Shown here: piece by piece, positions 13,201 to 23,864 of the stretch
How the letters are laid out: every line of letters begins with the position of its first letter
Numbering within the stretch: the stretch's first letter is position 1
Assembly (NCBI GenBank): GCA_950295325.1
Contig: OX485809.1
Span: 11,782,001-11,842,000, forward strand
Direction of reading: 5' to 3'
DNA length: 60,000 nucleotides
Source of the DNA: Polytrichum commune
Taxonomy: Eukaryota; Streptophyta; Polytrichopsida; Polytrichales; Polytrichaceae
Made by a program: the position numbers and the translations under genes
Notes under the pieces: generated by a model
Told to the model about the DNA's origin: nothing
Database searches by the model: none
Seen by the model: only the letters and a program-made list of their open reading frames with translations

Positions 13201-14830
13201 ATGGTACCACCGTATCGACTCGTTCTTTATCAATGATGATTTTTGTAGGAGCCAAACATATTATTCATTGTACATCAAATAAACGGGTGAGTATTTGTTG
13301 ATGGCAATGTTCAACGTGGACGATTTGATCATACTGGCAATCAATGTACCCAATTGAAGTGATTCAAATCGGAGCTCGAAAAAGAATTGGAATGATAGAT
13401 TTCGGAGAGTTGCAATATTGCCTAGGAGTGGAATTTGAGAGGAATAAAGAAGCCCGTACTATCACCATGAACCAAAGGAGCTACATCGAAGAGGTCTTCA
13501 AGCATTACAACATGGAAGACCATAAATCAATTGGAACTCTGTTTGATGCGAATTTGAGAATGTGAAAAGGAAATTGGAAGGTGTTCCATACAAGAATGTG
13601 AGTAGGATTTCTATTGTATGCAATGACAGATTTGAAGGTCGATCTTGCATTTGCGGTGAGTACAGTAAGCCAATTCATGTTGAAGGCCAGTCCACTGCAC
13701 TGGATGGCTGTGAAATGCCTCATGAGGTATTTGAAAGGCGTTTTGGAATTCAAATTATGCCTCGGAGGCAAGGATATGGCCTCGAGAGGATTTTGCAATG
13801 CGGATTGGGCGGGAGATGCAAATGACCGGCAATCCACAACACGACTCAGGGAGTGCACTATTCATTAAAACCAAGCATCACGTGCGTGCATGCCCCTTAT
13901 TAAAATACCCCTGTATACATTTTATTTTTGCTAAAATCAAGCAATATGCTTACAAATCTCATTGCTTCAAAATACATTTCCATACGTACACAAGGGTCCA
14001 AAAACAAATACAAAAATTGTATATAACATGTGTACAAATGTTTGGAAATGCAAAAATATGGCCCTATTATATGTATAATATCAAATCATGGATTTTTAGT
14101 TATAAACTCGTTACTTAGTGGATGAAAAAACACATGATTCTTGGTCCAGGTCTGACTTGAACGCGTAAACGCGTAAATGCATACTTTACATATATTTTTC
14201 TATAGCCTCATGTATATCTACTTCTTGCTTAATAGCAATATGTCTCTTGTACGTACATTTTGTACATGCTTGTTTTAAATAATACCCCTTTTGTGCACCC
14301 ACGTGTATAAATACAGTACTTGAACAGTGCACTCCCTAGGCAACACGATATGTGTTTCTTGTTGGCATTGGAATTTTTTTGTAGAAATACAAGTAACAAA
14401 CAACCATTGCATTGTCTACGACAAAGGCGGAGTTTATGACCACTAGCCATTGCATGAAGGAAGTGGTTTGGGTTAGACAACTTTTGGCGGATGTGGGATA
14501 TGTGCCAAAAGGACCGACATATATCATGTGCGATAATCAAGAATGCATAGGACTTGCACAGAATCCCACACACCATTCTCGTACCAAACATATTGACATA
14601 TAATATCACTTCATTAGAGACAAACTAGAAACCAAGAGATATGTTTGAAGTATCGTCCAACGGAGGATATAATAATGAACGTGCTAATCAAACCACTTAC
14701 AAATGATAGGCATCAAACATTAACAAAGGCAATGGGTTTTGAAGCCATTGACTATTTGCAAAGTGAGAGTGTAGAAGGTAGAGCATTAGATTGGTTGTAG
14801 TCAATGAAAATGGTGATGAAAGAGGCATGA
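10284..14830 (+). pseudogene. Degenerate Ty1/Copia retrotransposon
   Basis: The parts lie in Copia order, in shifting frames with many stops. Gag is at about 10284-10920 (GNFNP, WDIVDGSKETPPSNADP, AMLIIGLNLMDK). A degraded zinc knuckle follows at about 10960-11040. The integrase core is at 11700-12090: IVHFDICG, RLDNDGKF and LVERANRT, i.e. the D, D and E regions. Reverse transcriptase runs from about 12700 to 13560 ([28 protein letters not shown], then MFNVDDLIILA where YVDD is expected). The late RT region is at 13565-13845 (NADWAGD). RNase H is at 14400-14640 (STTKAEFMT, TYIMCDNQ, HSRTKHIDI). A 496-bp DNA element interrupts it at 13845-14340. No LTR pair was identified, so the ends are approximate. 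Confidence 0.9.
13845..14340. mobile_element. hAT-type MITE inserted in Copia RT/RNase H
   Basis: The 8-bp target duplication CAACACGA flanks the element exactly (13837-13844 and 14341-14348). Its ends are inverted: CTCAGGGAGTGCACTATTCA on the left and, reverse complemented, CCTAGGGAGTGCACTGTTCA on the right. Removing it restores the Copia reading between NDRQSTT and the RNase H region. No transposase inside. It is related to the element at 21404-22123 through shared subterminal words (CATTAAAACC, ATCACGTGCGT). Confidence 0.85.
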
Positions 14831-15090
14831 GAAACAATAAGGTTAGAACAAGGCCATAATGTTAGTCCGAAGAGGGATAAGAATTATCCCATATTATTTG
14901 TATGATACAAAAAAACTAAAGAGCACTAAAAGGCAAAACAAGGAGAGCATGAGACCAGCTCACTCAAAGCATTGTTCATATGCCTTTGAGTATGTGTATA
15001 TGCTTGTGCAATCTCGTCTCTAGTTCTATTGACTTCCTATGATCTTGTGTTGCATTAACAAATCTACAATGAAGGATCATCAAAAATTGG
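14831..15090. other. No gene recognised
   Basis: Flank of the Copia copy. The part from about 15045 (GTGTTGCATTAACAAATCTAC) resembles 27500-27540, another dispersed repeat. Confidence 0.3.
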
Positions 15091-15099
15091 ATTGAAAGT

Positions 15100-15420
15100 C
15101 ATATTTCAAATTACGTAAATGCTCTATAAGGTCCTCCTTTGGTTGAGAATGTATGTAATTACTCTCAATTTCAAGTTGTTCTAGAAGATTCTCTTCAATA
15201 TTAAGATTTTAATGTGTCTTATCAACATCCATTTGCTCATCTAGAGATGGTGTACTGTGCTCTCATTCAACCTCAATAATCCTATTATACATGATGCAAC
15301 ATGCAACTAACACATCCTCAATATCACATAGACCCCGCAAACAATGTGGTTGTTGTGGAATGGACCGTATGGATAAAAAAATGATAATCAACAAAGCAAG
15401 AGGTTATAGTTATCCTTCAT
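15100..15420 (-). pseudogene. PIF/Harbinger nuclease C-terminal remnant
   Basis: On the minus strand, about 15345 to 15270 reads DIEDVLVACCIMYNRIIEVE and then a stop. This matches the usual end of PIF/Harbinger (HARBI1-like) nucleases, a D-x-L-x-A-C-x-I-x-H-N-x-I-I-E stretch; the His is Tyr here. The rest of the domain upstream is too decayed to follow. If correct, it fits the several TAA-flanked Harbinger-like MITEs in the window. Confidence 0.45.
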
Positions 15421-15879
15421 TATAGAGTTACTGACAAAGTTTTTGTTTTTCACCTTGTGAGTCTTTAATAGATGCACAAGGCCAATTCGGTTTGGATATA
15501 TGTCATCTGCCTGTTGTAAACTCAGTTTTTGGCCATCGCCTAGCTTTAGAGCTAAATTCCCTAAGTTAGTAAGAAGTAGTCACAATCCCTGTCATGCACA
15601 CATCTTTAGTAATGTGTGTGGTAGGGAACCATGGTGCAACGTAGTTGTGTCAACTGACTCAACTCCACATGTCCAATTTTATAATAAGTGAGCTCATTAC
15701 AATATACATAAGATTACATAGTTTTTTTGGTTGTGTTTCATGGGATCTGGTATCACATGAGCATGATTATTCTTTAATTCTAGGATTCCCTATTTATGGA
15801 GAGCACTCAGGCTGTGTACTGTGAACTTTCTTGACAAGAAATTATAAATTAGCATATTTTGAGAGCAAAAAGTGCAATC

Positions 15880-16000
15880 TCTTTTGAAACACATGATGTC
15901 TTTTTGGTGTCCGTTCTCATACACATCTAAGTACGTACCACTCAAATGTAGGTGTCCAGAATTATTGTTGTGTTGGAATTAGGCATGTCTACATCGCGTC
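15880..16000 (+). repeat. R1 family right-end fragment
   Basis: Contains CAATCTCTTTTGAAACACAT, TTTTTGGTGTCCGTTCT and ACCACTCAAATGTAGGTGTCC, matching the right half of R1 copies at 5300 and 36285. Confidence 0.55.
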
Positions 16001-16214
16001 ACATCTAAGAGGGTTCACTTTCACAAGTAGAGTTTGAGAGAATATAGAAGAGCATCATATGAAATACTCACCACATGTGGTTGTTGCATCATGTCCATTC
16101 ATAACATAAATATACCACTTAGATGTCATGCATGATTCTATCTTCATCAATAAACTTCAAGGGACTTAACCCTTATATGCTTATGCCACCTAAAATGACT
16201 TGCAGTCTAATATT

Positions 16215-17360
16215 CTGATGGGGTTTATGACCCACTATGTGGTAATCTACGTGGATGGAAGGTATCTATTGGTGTAGGGTGGTGCCCACTACCGTAGTTT
16301 CCTATGTCACGTGAGGTGACATCGGGGGCTAAGTTACGTCAATTTAGGAGTAAATGGACTCCATTAGGAGTCCATGTGTGTTGGGATGAGTAACGGACTC
16401 CATTGGGAGTCCTAATTAGTTGTTCATCCACTCCATGGATGAACTCCACATAGGATTGGGGTTGTATGGAGAGGAAGGCCTCTTGACTTGCCATTGTTGT
16501 CAAGTCAAGTCTTGTGAGTGTGTTTTGAGAGAGAGAGAGCTTGTTGTTGCTTTCTCATGGCTATGGTGTAGTAGATTATGAGTAAAGCCTTTGCATTCTT
16601 TCTCCACCACTTGCACTCTTGGATTCTCCCTTCGTGGAGTGAGAGATAGCTTGACTCTTGTGTGTGAATTTTAGAGTTTCTTAAGCTTTGTAAGGAGACA
16701 TTTTAGTTTCTTAAGCTTGGAGAGAGAAACCCTCATACTTGACAACAATTCGACTCAAATTTTTCATTTTTGGTTGTATTTCTGAGCTAGAATGGCCCAG
16801 TAATGAGAGCAAATGAGTGATACAAGTGTATGAAAGCTTAGTTTGCAATTCCTTGCAACCCTCAAGAAGATTTTGAGAAAAATCTTCACATTTTTCTTTT
16901 GGTGTCTCTTTGTGTTTTCTTGAATTGTTGATGGTTGAATCTTGAGACCAAATGGAATCTCAAGTCACATCTTTCTTGCTTGCAAATTGTGGAAGCAAAG
17001 TTTAATTTTTGTTCTTTTAAAACAAACATAACAATAAAATAAAACAACAATAAAATAAAAATCCGAATTGTTTTTAATTGTTGAGCTCCGGACGGATCCG
17101 GAGCTCACCGGACCCTCTTGGAGCTCTTGGAGCTCCTGGAGCTCCGGTTCTGCAAGGGGCGGCGGTCGCAAACCGGGCCGGGCGGGCGCAGGCCGGGCCC
17201 ACGGGGGCGGGCGGCGCCAGCCAGGCCAGGTAAGCCCTCCCTCTGTCTTTTTGGTTTTTTTTTGGTTTTTGGTTTTTTTTGGTTTTTTTAATTTTTTCAC
17301 TTTCACCTTTCAAACTTGGCATTCACTTCTCACAAACTTTGAGGTTCAAATTTGGGGGCA
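16215..17360 (+). other. Probable LTR and leader of the Ty3-type retroelement
   Basis: From about 16215 (TGATGGGGTTTATGACCC) the sequence has the look of an LTR/leader ahead of gag: non-coding, with direct words such as GGACTCCATTRGGAGTCC twice (16347-16410) and TTTTAGTTTCTTAAGCTT-like words twice near 16670-16720. A very GC-rich stretch (about 17085-17235) with GGAGCTCTTGGAGCTCC repeats and a T/G-rich run follow. I found no second copy downstream, no clear primer-binding site and no secure LTR end, so this is positional inference. Confidence 0.35.
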
Positions 17361-17800
17361 TACTAGCTCCGATTGGAGTGAAATTTGAGCCTATCTTGTG
17401 TGAAATTTGCCAAGGAATCCAATGGTGTAATTGGATTGTTGATTGGAATTCAAAATCATTGCTGAAATTATTAATTTCAACGCTGATTTTTGTTTTTGGG
17501 AGCAAATTAACTCCGAACGGAGTGAAATTTGAGCCTATCTTGTGTGAAATTTGCCAAGGAATCCAATGGTGTAATTGGATTGTTGATTGGAATTCAAAAT
17601 CATTGCTGAAATTATTAATTTCAACGCTGATTTTTGTTTTTGGGAGCAATTAACTCCGAACGGAGTGAAATTTGAGCCTAATTTGTGTGAAATCTTCCTA
17701 GGAGTCCATTGGTGCACTTAGTTTGTTGATTGGAGTCCATAATCACCTTGGAAATGAGCCTTTTCAACGCTGATTTTTCATTTTATTACCAATCTCAAAC
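17361..17800 (+). repeat. Tandem repeat, 144-bp unit x 3, in retroelement leader
   Basis: Units start at about 17367, 17511 and 17654 with CTCCGAWYGGAGTGAAATTT. The first two are nearly identical; the third diverges in its second half (TTGGTGCACTTAGTTTG). Each unit starts with a small palindrome, CTCCGAACGGAG in units 2 and 3. The repeat sits just upstream of the gag start at 17933. Confidence 0.9.
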
Positions 17801-17932
17801 CTTTGCACAATTTTGGAATTCTGGGGGCATAAACACTTGGCATTTGGCAAGGGATTGCCATTTAGATAGCCCACAACAGGTGCAGGTTGCCATTACCTTG
17901 TAGATAGTTGCAGGCACTCAAGTGATTATTTT

Positions 17933-20038
17933 ATGGTGCAAACTAGGAGCCGATATTATCGATCTCCATCACCAGATTACTTGGAGGACGTGCATACCAC
18001 AAATCTTGAGCCAGAGGTAGATACCAACGAGGCTTTTGAGCCTATTTTGGCGTTGGACACTACTAGTAGGCTTCGGATTTGGAGTGTCGGCACGTTCGAC
18101 GAAATGGAGGACGATCGCCACAATTCAGTGCGTGATCGGTTTTCAGGTTGAGTTGGGGGCATTTCCTTGCCCGATTGGAAACTCCGGTTTCGTACCTGGA
18201 TTAAGGAGAAACGCCAAAGGTCTTCCAATTTCAATGATTGGTATGCCTTTGAACTTCTGCCTCAACATTTGGAGTATGAGGCACTCCAAACTTATGAACG
18301 CTGGACAGAGGGTCATCAGCGACAACTTCGGGAGGTGGAGCAGTATTGGGAGGCTCGGGTTGAGCTCATTTCAGCCCTTAAGGATGGGGCGGTTGCTACC
18401 TTAGCTCCACCCACCTTAAAGGAGGAGGAATCGCCGGCGGAGTCTAAGGACACGGAACTGGCACTTGGACCAATGGTGGCTAGCAGTAGCACGGCAACCC
18501 TTTCACGGGTGGCACGTGCTACACAGGCAGCATTGACGGCTGTTGGCCCACCACCTCCGTTTAATCCCCTTACTGAATTTGTCGCACATTTGGAAGTGGA
18601 GTATGGTGGGTTTCGGCGAGACCAGATGCAGTGCATCCAGGATTTCCGCCGAGAGAAGGATGATACTCCACGGACCATGTATACGCGACTCGCGCGATTT
18701 GCTGTAGAATCGGGAGGTGTTTTTGTTGAGAGTCAGCTTGTTAAAATCTTTTTGTCTAAGATTGACAAGCGGCTACTTGAGTTGGCATCACCTCGGATTA
18801 TCCTCGACTACGAGGGCGGAGCTACGCTTGCACAAGCGTTTGCCGTGGTTGAGAGATGTGATCGGGCTCTTTGCCAACATGATGCCACGGATATGGTATC
18901 TTGGATGACAGAGAGTCCGAAACCAAGAAGAATTGTCACAGCTACTAGTAGTTTAGCTGAGACTCAACCCGTCAAGGAGCAAAAGATTTTGCATTGTTGG
19001 GGTTATGGAGAAGCTGGCCATTCGAAGAATGATCCCAATTGTCCTAAGAAGAAGAAAACTCAGCCTTTGGGAAAATTAAAACAAAAGATGGAACCAGTAA
19101 AGGCAGGGGACAATTCTAAGAAGAGACAATTGAAATGTAACCATTGTGGTGGCACTAATCACGATGTGGATCATTGTTTCCAACTTCATCCTGAGATGCG
19201 GCCTGCCAGTTATGTCATTGGAAAGTCTCCAAGGGAGCAGAGTCTTGAGGCTAAGGTGGCAGAGCTTGAGCAAAAGCTCAAATCTTCTGCATCTTTTGCT
19301 CAAATTTCTGAGCCGCATGTGGGTGGTGGCACCTCGGGTTCGGACATGTATATGTTTGGAGCAGCTAGAAAGGTGGTGGCGGCGGCTTCTACTCGCTCAC
19401 AAACATTGGCAGATGCGGTGGCTTCCACGAGTGGTGGTAGCAACGAGGTGCTACATCCTCGCCATGCCGAACCAGCTGATCAGATTGGTCAAGCACGTTT
19501 ACCTCTGTCATTTGGATTGGTAGACACCACTGTTGTTGGGGCTAAAAACCCTGTACCTTTGAGAGATGGGGATTCCATCTCGAAGGATGTTACGCAGGCA
19601 TTGGCATATAAAATTCTCCATATGCCAATTTTCTCGGGTTCGGAGTTTATGGCTTCGGATTTCAAGCCTGCTACAGTTTTTCATTTAGCTGGGAGAATGT
19701 TAGAAGGTAAGGCGGATTTGCCATCCCTTCAAGTATCCCAAGCTGTGGTTGACGTACCTGTGGCTGAGGAGGTAGAGGACTTAGCCAATTTGCGAGCGAG
19801 TCTTGCGGATGCGGCGATCATTGCTTTTGATAAGCAAACTGATATTCCTCCAGCATCAATTTCAGCAGTGGATACGTCATTTTCGAATTATGCGTTGGGA
19901 GCGGCATATCTTGCAGACATTTCTGCAAGGCCTGCTCGCGAACGGTATAATTTGCAACCTGGAGTTGTACGGCTGATGAACGACAAATCTTTGTTTGTCG
20001 TTTCACGCACGGATATGTCATCGACCTCAGGTTCGTAG
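17933..20038 (+). pseudogene. Ty3-type retroelement Gag, one in-frame stop
   Basis: Gag forms the virus-like particle of an LTR retrotransposon. The frame opens at 17933 (MVQTRSRYYRSPSPDYLED), meets a TGA at 18149-18151, and continues in the same frame to a stop at 20036-20038. The middle matches a retrotransposon gag core (FVAHLEVEYGGFRRDQMQ; TMYTRLARFAVESGG). Two zinc knuckles follow: a degenerate one with Tyr for the second Cys (CWGYGEAGHSKNDPNC) and an intact CCHC (CNHCGGTNHDVDHC). A short coiled coil follows (LEAKVAELEQKLKS). The part after about 19320 is Ala/Ser-rich and unassigned. There is no protease, reverse transcriptase or RNase H between here and the integrase tail, so pol is almost wholly deleted. 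Not a host gene in my view. Confidence 0.8.
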
Positions 20039-20447
20039 ATTTTCCAAGGGGGATTATGTTTATTTGCAACGGGAGGCGCCTACGACATTGGATGTCAAGG
20101 CTGGGCGCACGATTTTGCGGGTAAAAGATGTCTTGCCAAGTGGTATATTATTGCTTGAAGACAAGGATGGACGGGAATGTCGTGAGCATTCAAAGAATTG
20201 TGCTCTATGTCACCTTCCCATCGACGGCTCTGTACATCCCGAGTTGGTGGTTGTACCACAGGGTCTGCCTTGTTATGTTTGTGGAGAGAAGAAAGGAGCT
20301 GCAACAATGTTATTGTGCGACCAATGTCAACGTGGATGGCACATGACATGTTTGACACCTCCCATTTTTACTCTTCCTTCTGGCAATTGGGTTTGTCCTC
20401 GTTGTCGGAAAGCCTCTCATTCCGTGGCCGTTAATGGTCATGATTGA
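19995..20447 (+). pseudogene. Integrase C-terminal tail with PHD finger
   Basis: Overlaps the end of the gag frame in another frame. It begins in phase with RRFSKGDYVYLQREAP, the entry to the beta-barrel at the end of a Ty3-type integrase. It continues through GRTILRVKDVLPSGILLL and a Cys-rich step (CALCHLPIDG). It ends with a C4HC3 PHD finger at about 20271-20405: CYVC, 11 residues, CDQC, GWH, MTC, 14 residues, CPRC, with the Trp two residues before the last Cys pair (NWVC). PHD fingers commonly read the histone H3 tail, so this domain could steer integration to chromatin, as a chromodomain does in chromoviruses. The rest of pol is missing. Without an upstream gag start of its own, it would be expressed only by frameshift or from another element. 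Confidence 0.8.
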
Positions 20448-21403
20448 GAATTTTGTGGATGTTTACCACATGTTTTAGTGGTGAAGTTGTTATTTAGTTG
20501 GTTGGAAATTTTATGGAATTAAGACCACATTGAAAGAGTTATCCAAGAATTCAACATTAATTGTTGAAGGCGATTAAGGATGGGGCTCACATTGTACCCA
20601 ACCTATAGTTCTTGGATTACTTTGTCAATCACGAGTTTAATTCTTTCGATTACTACTACCCAATTAAATATGTATAGATGTAGCAACAACTTCATCATGT
20701 TCAACAACTCTACCGATGAGTGTGTTTGTTCCTAGCCGATTGGAGGGGCTCCTTATCTGCTAGTGGGGGCACTTGAAGAGGTGGTTGTTTAGCATTTTAG
20801 TTTGCTATTTTATTTTGCTAATTGATGTTGACAACGACACTCGATCTGTTGTGTTTAACGATCTTAGTTTATACGACATTGCACTTTGTGCTCTCAAGTC
20901 TTGGTGTTCATGCTTGAATGAAGCGACATCATGGTGGATATTTAAATGCAACAATATATTATATTTTGATCATCATATGTTGTCGTCCACATTGTTTTTG
21001 ATGTCTTATGTCTTAAAGTCTCTATATTAAAGGAAGTTGCTTCTTTTATTTGAAAATGAATTCATTATTTATTTTATTTATTTCCATGTGATATGAATTT
21101 GGAGATTTCTTGAATGCCAATTTAGTCCAATCCTAATTCAAAAGTCTAGTTTTGGTTAAATACTTGTAAAAGGTAGATATGAAAAAGGGGTCCTAAGTTT
21201 AGAGAAAGAATTGATAATAAAGGTGCTAGTTTCATCCAATATATGTTTTTTTGTCCAAAGGACATGTGTTTGGATGCAAATTATTATGAGTTATCTCCTA
21301 TGGATGGGGAAAATGTTCAATAATTTTCTCATGGGAAAGTAGAAGTGGATTGTATTTGTAATAAAGGGCTATTTATTTCATGATTATTATCTTGTGTATG
21401 TAG
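20448..21403. other. Retroelement downstream flank, no gene
   Basis: A GGGGG-containing run at about 20760-20770 (CTAGTGGGGGCAC) could be a decayed polypurine tract, but no 3' LTR matching 16.2 kb follows. The short frame at 20773-21030 resembles nothing I know. Confidence 0.3.
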
Positions 21404-22123
21404 CTCGGGGGGTGCACTGTACTAAATATGTACGAGTATACGTGAGTGCACAGAAGGGGTATTGATTTGGACCTTGCCGTATTACGTATACATATGGTAT
21501 ACATGTTATAATTTATAGTTACGTACATATATGGAAGGCCTTTAAAAAGTATACAATAATTGTACTTGTATGGTATTGTTACTATACTACATATCATAAG
21601 TTTTCATATTGGATGCGGAGGAAGTTTTGTAATCGTTGGGTGCAGTATAGGGATCCAATTGACTTGATGGACCGTCCATCAAATGTGGAGATTGGTTTAT
21701 GTTGGTATCAAAAAGGGGCTAACAACAAGTGGACATATGATCTTACTGATCATTTGATGGTAGACTTAGAGACAATAATTAATTGCATTGGCTACAATGA
21801 CATATATTGGTGAATCAAATGTTTATGAGTTACATCCGGGAGATGAAAAAGTTTTCAACGACTTTGCTGATGAAAGCTAGGATATTTTGTTATACATATT
21901 ATAGGGGTTGATTATTGTTCAAAAGTATATTTGTATACTTATGTTAATGACTATATACGAATGGATGTTTTTTTGTGTATACATATTGTCACTTGTATAT
22001 TTATTGTTACAATTGTATGTGTATTACTTCATTTCACAAAAAATAACTTGTATATAGGGGGTTTTTAGAGGATGCAGTGAACGCACGTGATTCTAGGTTT
22101 TAATGAAATGTGCACCCCCCGAG
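21404..22123. mobile_element. hAT-type non-autonomous element, 720 bp
   Basis: The 8-bp duplication GTATGTAG flanks it exactly (21396-21403 and 22124-22131). The ends are CTCGGGGGGTGCACTGT and, inverted, CTCGGGGGGTGCACATTTC. The inner right end shares CATTAAAACC and ATCACGTGCGT with the left end of the element at 13845-14340, so the two are one family. The middle (about 21610-21830) is less AT-rich and carries a 66-codon frame with no recognised relative; it could be captured sequence. Confidence 0.85.
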
Positions 22124-22172
22124 GTATGTAGTGGAGGCATTCATCACATTAAATTGGATATTTTACTATTAT

Positions 22173-22305
22173 ACATGAGTCCATTTTCTAGCATGTTGTT
22201 AGTACATGTACATTTGTTGTTCTCTATGAATTTCTTGCTTAGGAGGGGGTTTATTTTGTAGTCACCCATGCATTCATTTAGGTTTCCAATGGCGAGTCCA
22301 CTCTT
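22173..22305 (+). repeat. Dispersed repeat R2, copy 1
   Basis: Recognised by ACATGAGTCCATTTTCTAGC and ATTTAGGTTTCCAATG. Other copies: 30457-30592 (same strand) and 53507-53640 (opposite strand). About 135 bp, non-coding. Confidence 0.75.
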
Positions 22306-22867
22306 AGCAAAATGACCCATTGTCCACACACCACCTTACTACCAATCCCCATCAACAAATAGCTTAACTTCATTGGTAAGGTTCATTGCATAACAGTGCT
22401 AAGCCTCATTCTCCCTCACCCTTATAAAATATAAGAGAATTCTTTGTTCCATGAGGACAATGCCATAACACTAAGATTTAGCCACCATGCAAATGATGAT
22501 ATGCTCACTTTTCCAACCGTTAGCTACATTATTCTCTTTCCTAGGGCAACTCACCATGCTTTAAGTAAATTTGGGACATGCATTGATTCTGGACGTAATG
22601 AAAAATTGTATGTGGATTTATATTGGCAACACCTAAGATAGAAATGACAAAAATTAATTCTCGATGTGGACTACATCTCTTGTTGTAGCATGTTTTAGTT
22701 GTATGCACACTAAATAAAATATACATCTAGAGGGAGGCTTTTGACCACATTGCTTCTTTAAATATGTAAATTATTGGGATTTTCAACATATTCTTCTAGA
22801 TGACTCCCCCAACTGATTTGTTTTGCAATGTGCACGTCTCGACTCTGCAAAACATACTCTCATATTA

Positions 22868-23620
22868 GGGGCCATTCACGGTTAGGGTACTACTTTTGGC
22901 CGTCTAACGGAAAACGGACTTTTTTGGATAACTTCACATGCTTGGTATGCTTAGATTTGTATTGTGAAGCATATTTTGGATCATACCTACATTTCATACT
23001 CCATATCGAGTACACTGACAAAGTTAATTTAGAAGGAATAGGGTCATCTAAGATATCCTTTTGATTCCTTAAAGGACATTCAGGAGTGCTGTCTTAATTG
23101 TTCACCTTAGGATCAAGGAATGAAAAGAACAACAAGAATCAATCGAAACAATCCCAAATTTTTTCCTCACACTCATCGTTCAAGTGTGTACCAATAGAAC
23201 CAAATATGTATTGAATAGCAATTGCCCAACTTTACATGTGGCACCAAACATGTCCAAATATACATATACTCACGGCCACATGTAAAAGGAACGTCTAGTA
23301 TTAGAATTGGACAAAAAAAATTATATGAATGGACACATGACACTTTTACCAAGGTACCAAGATACATAACAGGAAATAATTGACCACCAATGCACACCTA
23401 AATAGCAAAAAAATGCCACTGATGTGGCCTAGGGTTTAGGGTTTAGGGTGATTATTAAATAATAATAAAAATATTTCTTGATAAAGCTTATGAACTATCT
23501 ACTTATTTATGTAAAATTTATTGATCAAATAATAGTAAATCATGATAAAAACCAAGATTAATGCGACAAAGTCCTTAAGTCCTTTGTCCCGAAAGTAGTA
23601 CCCTGATCGTGAATGGCCCC
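22868..23620. mobile_element. TIR element, 753 bp
   Basis: The ends GGGGCCATTCACGGTTAGGG and, inverted, GGGGCCATTCACGATCAGGG extend for about 32 bp with few mismatches (next words GTACTACTTT). ATTA is found outside both ends (22864-22867 and 23621-23624), giving a 4-bp target duplication, or TTA if the end is off by one base. No transposase. Inside, at 23427-23447, lies a short run of TTTAGGG units. Confidence 0.75.
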
Positions 23621-23639
23621 ATTATGCATTATTATTCAT

Positions 23640-23864
23640 GTTGAGACAAGTCTTCATCCATCATATCTACTTGAATCCGCATTTGAGGGAGGGAGGGAGT
23701 AGAATGTGGGCGATGTGGGCGATGTCATGTGGGCGATGATCGGATCAAGCTCAGCATAATCAAGGGCCGATTTAGACTATGATGAGGAAGGGCACCAGTT
23801 GGGAATTTTAGGGGAATGGAGCAATACGATTGGCTACAAAAACAAGTACTTCACTGCCCAGGGT
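23640..23864. other. No gene recognised
   Basis: Contains a small repeat of GTGGGCGATG (three times, about 23705-23740) and otherwise nothing I can assign. Confidence 0.3.

Noticed and set aside
16215-16790. A defined 5' LTR with coordinates
   Set aside because: LTR-like in look, but I could find no matching 3' copy, target duplication or primer-binding site.
17068-17388. Proline/alanine-rich frames around the GC-rich stretch
   Set aside because: Composition effect of GGAGCTC repeats and GC-rich sequence; frames exist on both strands.
17361-17800. CRISPR-like array
   Set aside because: Only three long 144-bp units with no short repeat/spacer pattern in a eukaryotic context; a simple tandem repeat.
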